Shown: one piece after another, positions 6,205-6,813 of the stretch
Position numbering within the stretch: the stretch's first letter is position 1
Layout of the letters: every line of letters starts with the position of its first letter
DNA from: Balneolales bacterium
GTDB lineage: Bacteria > Bacteroidota > Rhodothermia > Balneolales > Balneolaceae
DNA length: 6,813 nucleotides
Assembly: GCA_030830725.1 (NCBI GenBank)
Contig: JAURMN010000008.1
Span: 1-6,813 of the forward strand
Reading direction: 5' to 3'
The notes under the pieces: generated by a model
Databases searched by the model: none
Seen by the model: the letters and a program-made list of their open reading frames with translations, nothing else
What the model was told of the DNA's origin: nothing
Translations under genes and position numbers: made by a program

Positions 6205-6813
6205 TTAACGTAAAAGTTTTGCCAATTCGAGAAGATTATAATCAATGTCTTTCTTTTTACTACAGGCAACTTTTAAAGGAGTAATATGGACTTTGTTATT
6301 GATGATTCCGACCATGACTCTAGAATGGCCTTCATGGAGTGCTATAACAGCTTGAGATCCCAAATGACTAGCCAACACCCGATCGCGAGCGGATGGAGAT
6401 CCTCCACGTTGAATATGTCCCAGAATACAGACCCTCATCTCATATTTCGAAAAATCATCTTGAATCTTTTCGGAGAGTTTGAACGCCCCACCTGTCTCAT
6501 CCCCTTCAGCTACTACCACGAGGCTGCTGCGTCTGTGCTCTTTTAAAATTTCTTTCAGGCTGGTACGGACATCATCCACATCTGTAGCCTGTTCTGGGAG
6601 TAAAATCAACTCAGATCCACTCGCTATTCCCGTTTCAAGTGCAATAAATCCGGTATCTCTTCCCATTACTTCAACCAAAAAAAGCCGATCGTGCGCATCC
6701 GCTGTATCTCGGATTTTATCAATGGCCTCCATCGCGGTATTCAGAGCCGTGTCATATCCAATGGTTTCATCGGTTCCAACAAGATCATTATCTATGGTAC
6801 CTGGAACACCGAC
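6205..6813 (-). CDS. pfkA: ATP-dependent 6-phosphofructokinase PfkA, C-terminal part (cut by window edge)
   Basis: These are the last 202 residues of a phosphofructokinase that converts fructose-6-phosphate to fructose-1,6-bisphosphate; about 119 N-terminal residues of a usual 320 lie outside the window. The visible part starts VGVPGTIDNDLVGTDETIG, which includes the catalytic TIDND loop. The residue before TIDND is Gly (PGTIDND), as in ATP-using enzymes; pyrophosphate-using ones usually have Lys there. That is one of two diagnostic positions; the other is outside the window. EVMGRDTG supplies the MGR substrate-binding motif, and LGHIQRGGSPSARDRVLAS has the His and Arg that bind fructose-6-phosphate in the E. 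coli enzyme. The frame stays open to the window edge, so the internal ATG at 6730-6732 is not the start. Followed by pgi after 17 nt, giving two successive glycolytic enzymes in one probable operon. Confidence 0.95.
   Translation of the reverse strand, partial: VGVPGTIDNDLVGTDETIGYDTALNTAMEAIDKIRDTADAHDRLFLVEVMGRDTGFIALETGIASGSELILLPEQATDVDDVRTSLKEILKEHRRSSLVVVAEGDETGGAFKLSEKIQDDFSKYEMRVCILGHIQRGGSPSARDRVLASHLGSQAVIALHEGHSRVMVGIINNKVHITPLKVACSKKKDIDYNLLELAKLLR

Noticed and set aside
6286..6546. 86-residue plus-strand open frame inside pfkA
   Set aside because: It lies opposite conserved pfkA coding sequence with no domain or initiation signal of its own.
6730..6732. Internal ATG as the start of a short 175-residue phosphofructokinase
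   Set aside because: The frame is open upstream to the window edge and encodes the catalytic TIDND motif, so the gene is simply truncated by the window.

Overview
All recognisable genes in this 6.8 kb window lie on the minus strand, so it reads from high to low coordinates. It is ordinary, well-packed core-metabolism DNA. I see no mobile element, CRISPR array, tRNA, rRNA or defence-type system, and no convincing undescribed system. Protein similarity recalled from memory, chiefly the PfkA segment, the PF01712-type deoxynucleoside kinase and the YceD-rpmF-plsX-fabH-fabD-fabG order, suggests a member of the Bacteroidota/Rhodothermota/Balneolota group. The moderate-to-low G+C and the near absence of Shine-Dalgarno sequences fit that placement. 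This is an inference, not a database result.

Region 1 (6813-4227) is a carbohydrate and nucleoside block: the C-terminal part of 6-phosphofructokinase (pfkA, cut by the window edge), a 17-nt gap, a complete Bacillus-length glucose-6-phosphate isomerase (pgi), then a deoxynucleoside kinase whose ATG overlaps the pgi stop as ATGA. These three are probably one transcript.

Region 2 (4226-4078) is the only sizeable gap, 149 bp. It holds a weak hairpin followed by four T (possible terminator), a perfect 12-bp palindrome, and a TATAAC element close to the next start codon. It is the most likely boundary between two transcription units.

Region 3 (4077-1) is a ribosome and lipid block: a YceD/DUF177 protein with a GTG start, ribosomal protein L32 (rpmF), plsX (acyl-phosphate synthesis for phospholipids), fabH (chain initiation), fabD (malonyl transfer to ACP) and the N-terminal part of fabG (ketoacyl-ACP reduction, cut by the window edge). 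Together they couple 50S subunit assembly to the start of type II fatty acid synthesis and its link to phospholipid synthesis. acpP is often found near fabG and may lie just beyond the left edge, but it is not visible here.

Every complete gene has the length and catalytic residues expected of its family, and no frameshift or pseudogene was found. The findings are modest: the possible control region in the 149-bp gap, the pgi-kinase coupling, and a few motif variants.
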